Positions 5,321 to 6,028 of a stretch of DNA of 6,028 nucleotides are shown piece after piece; position 1 is the stretch's first letter, and the number at the start of each line of letters is the position of its first letter. This DNA comes from Bordetella parapertussis. GTDB taxonomy: Bacteria; Pseudomonadota; Gammaproteobacteria; Burkholderiales; Burkholderiaceae_C. The DNA lies in NCBI GenBank assembly GCA_945907335.1, contig CAMDSU010000119.1, positions 1 to 6,028 of the forward strand, given 5' to 3'. The translations under genes and the position numbers were made by a program. The notes beneath the pieces were generated by a model. The model had not been told where the DNA came from. It was given only the letters and a program-made list of their open reading frames with translations, and did not search any database.

Positions 5321-6028
5321 GCCGTTTGCATGGCGCGCACCAGCCTCGATTGCACACCCGCCCACAGGCTCTCAAACAGCCCGGGGTTTTGAACAATCTC
5401 TGCTCTGTAAAAACTCGGGCACAGCGTGGCCGCATGCGCGTTTTCGCCGCACAAACCGCAACCGACGCAACCATCGATGACGGTGGCCACCGGGTCGACT
5501 TTCAGCGGATCGGGGTTGTCTTTGAGTGTCAGTGTGGGGCAGCCGGACAAACGTATGCAGGCATGGTCGCCGTTGCAAACATCTTCATCCACACCGTATT
5601 TCACCCGCACCACGCGCTTGCCTTTTTTCAGCAGCGATTGAATCCATGGTTTGATGCGGCGCTGGCGCTCAAGCTGACATTCGCCTTCGGCGATGATGAC
5701 TTTCAAGCCATTGAAATCAGACGTGAAGGCTTCTTTGAGCAAAGCTTTGACGTTCGCGACTTCGTAGGTGTGCACCGTCTTCAACCATTGCACGCCCAGG
5801 CCTTGCAATGTGGATTCGATGGTCATGTTGGTGTGCGACAAGCTCGTATGCTTATCACTAGCAGCTTGCTTTTCTGCTTCCATCGGTGTCGAGATGATGT
5901 CTTGCGTGCCGGTGGCCGAGGTGTAGCCGTTTTTGAAAATCAGCAACACCGCGTCGTCGCCGTTGAACAGCGCACTTTGTACGCCAGTGAGCAAACCGTT
6001 GTGCCAGAAACCACCGTCACCCATGATG
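5317..6028 (-). CDS. iorA: Indolepyruvate ferredoxin oxidoreductase alpha subunit (IorA-like), C-terminal part, 5' truncated
   Basis: About 236 C-terminal residues are visible; the gene continues past the right edge. Numbering from the Met at 6024: GDGGFWHNGL (2-11) through KNGYTSATGTQ (31-41) is the thiamine-diphosphate binding fold, with GDG and the later NG as diphosphate/Mg contacts. KVIIAEGECQLERQRR (108-123) closes that domain. A ferredoxin-like domain follows. Motif 1 has Cys150, Asp153, Cys156 and Cys162-Pro; motif 2 has Cys186, Cys189, Cys192 and Cys202-Pro. By ferredoxin logic these bind two clusters that carry electrons from the decarboxylation site to ferredoxin or another carrier. 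Asp replaces the second Cys of motif 1, and the Cys192-Cys202 spacing (nine residues) is longer than the classical three. Family members catalyse (aryl)pyruvate + CoA to acyl-CoA + CO2. Stop TGA at 5319-5317 overlaps the next start. Confidence 0.9.
   Translation of the reverse strand, partial: IMGDGGFWHNGLLTGVQSALFNGDDAVLLIFKNGYTSATGTQDIISTPMEAEKQAASDKHTSLSHTNMTIESTLQGLGVQWLKTVHTYEVANVKALLKEAFTSDFNGLKVIIAEGECQLERQRRIKPWIQSLLKKGKRVVRVKYGVDEDVCNGDHACIRLSGCPTLTLKDNPDPLKVDPVATVIDGCVGCGLCGENAHAATLCPSFYRAEIVQNPGLFESLWAGVQSRLVRAMQTA

Overview
The window (6,028 bp, moderately GC-rich) looks like chromosome from a betaproteobacterium, most likely Burkholderiales/Comamonadaceae-like. This rests on the protein types and their resemblance to proteins I know from that group; no rRNA or marker gene is present, so the assignment is tentative.

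Left end (1-639, plus strand): the last 54 or so codons of a cupin protein, followed almost immediately by a small exported protein resembling the surface-adhesin protein E family. A 137-bp gene-free gap (640-776) follows. It separates the plus-strand genes from the convergent minus-strand cluster. It holds an inverted repeat beginning in the stop codon of the exported protein, a long A/T-armed hairpin, and an 18/20-matching 20-bp direct repeat. I read it as a repeat-derived spacer.

Right part (777-6028, minus strand, transcribed right to left): the 3' part of a thiamine-diphosphate and iron-sulfur subunit of an indolepyruvate ferredoxin oxidoreductase (iorA-like, cut by the window edge); a 523-aa beta-subunit-like partner, coupled to it by an ATGA stop/start overlap; an 89-bp gap; then a complete tripartite TRAP transporter in the order solute-binding protein (dctP type), small permease (dctQ type), large permease (dctM type), packed with 8-bp and 1-bp gaps.

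The simplest working model is a catabolic module. The TRAP system takes up an organic acid using an ion gradient, and the two-subunit oxidoreductase oxidatively decarboxylates an (aryl)pyruvate to an acyl-CoA with reduction of ferredoxin or a similar carrier. That the TRAP system feeds the oxidoreductase is inference from adjacency only. The most notable protein detail is that the first iron-sulfur motif of the iorA-like subunit has Asp where the second Cys of a ferredoxin motif is expected. I found no tRNA, rRNA, CRISPR array, intact insertion sequence or clear intrinsic terminator, and nothing that amounts to a wholly new system.
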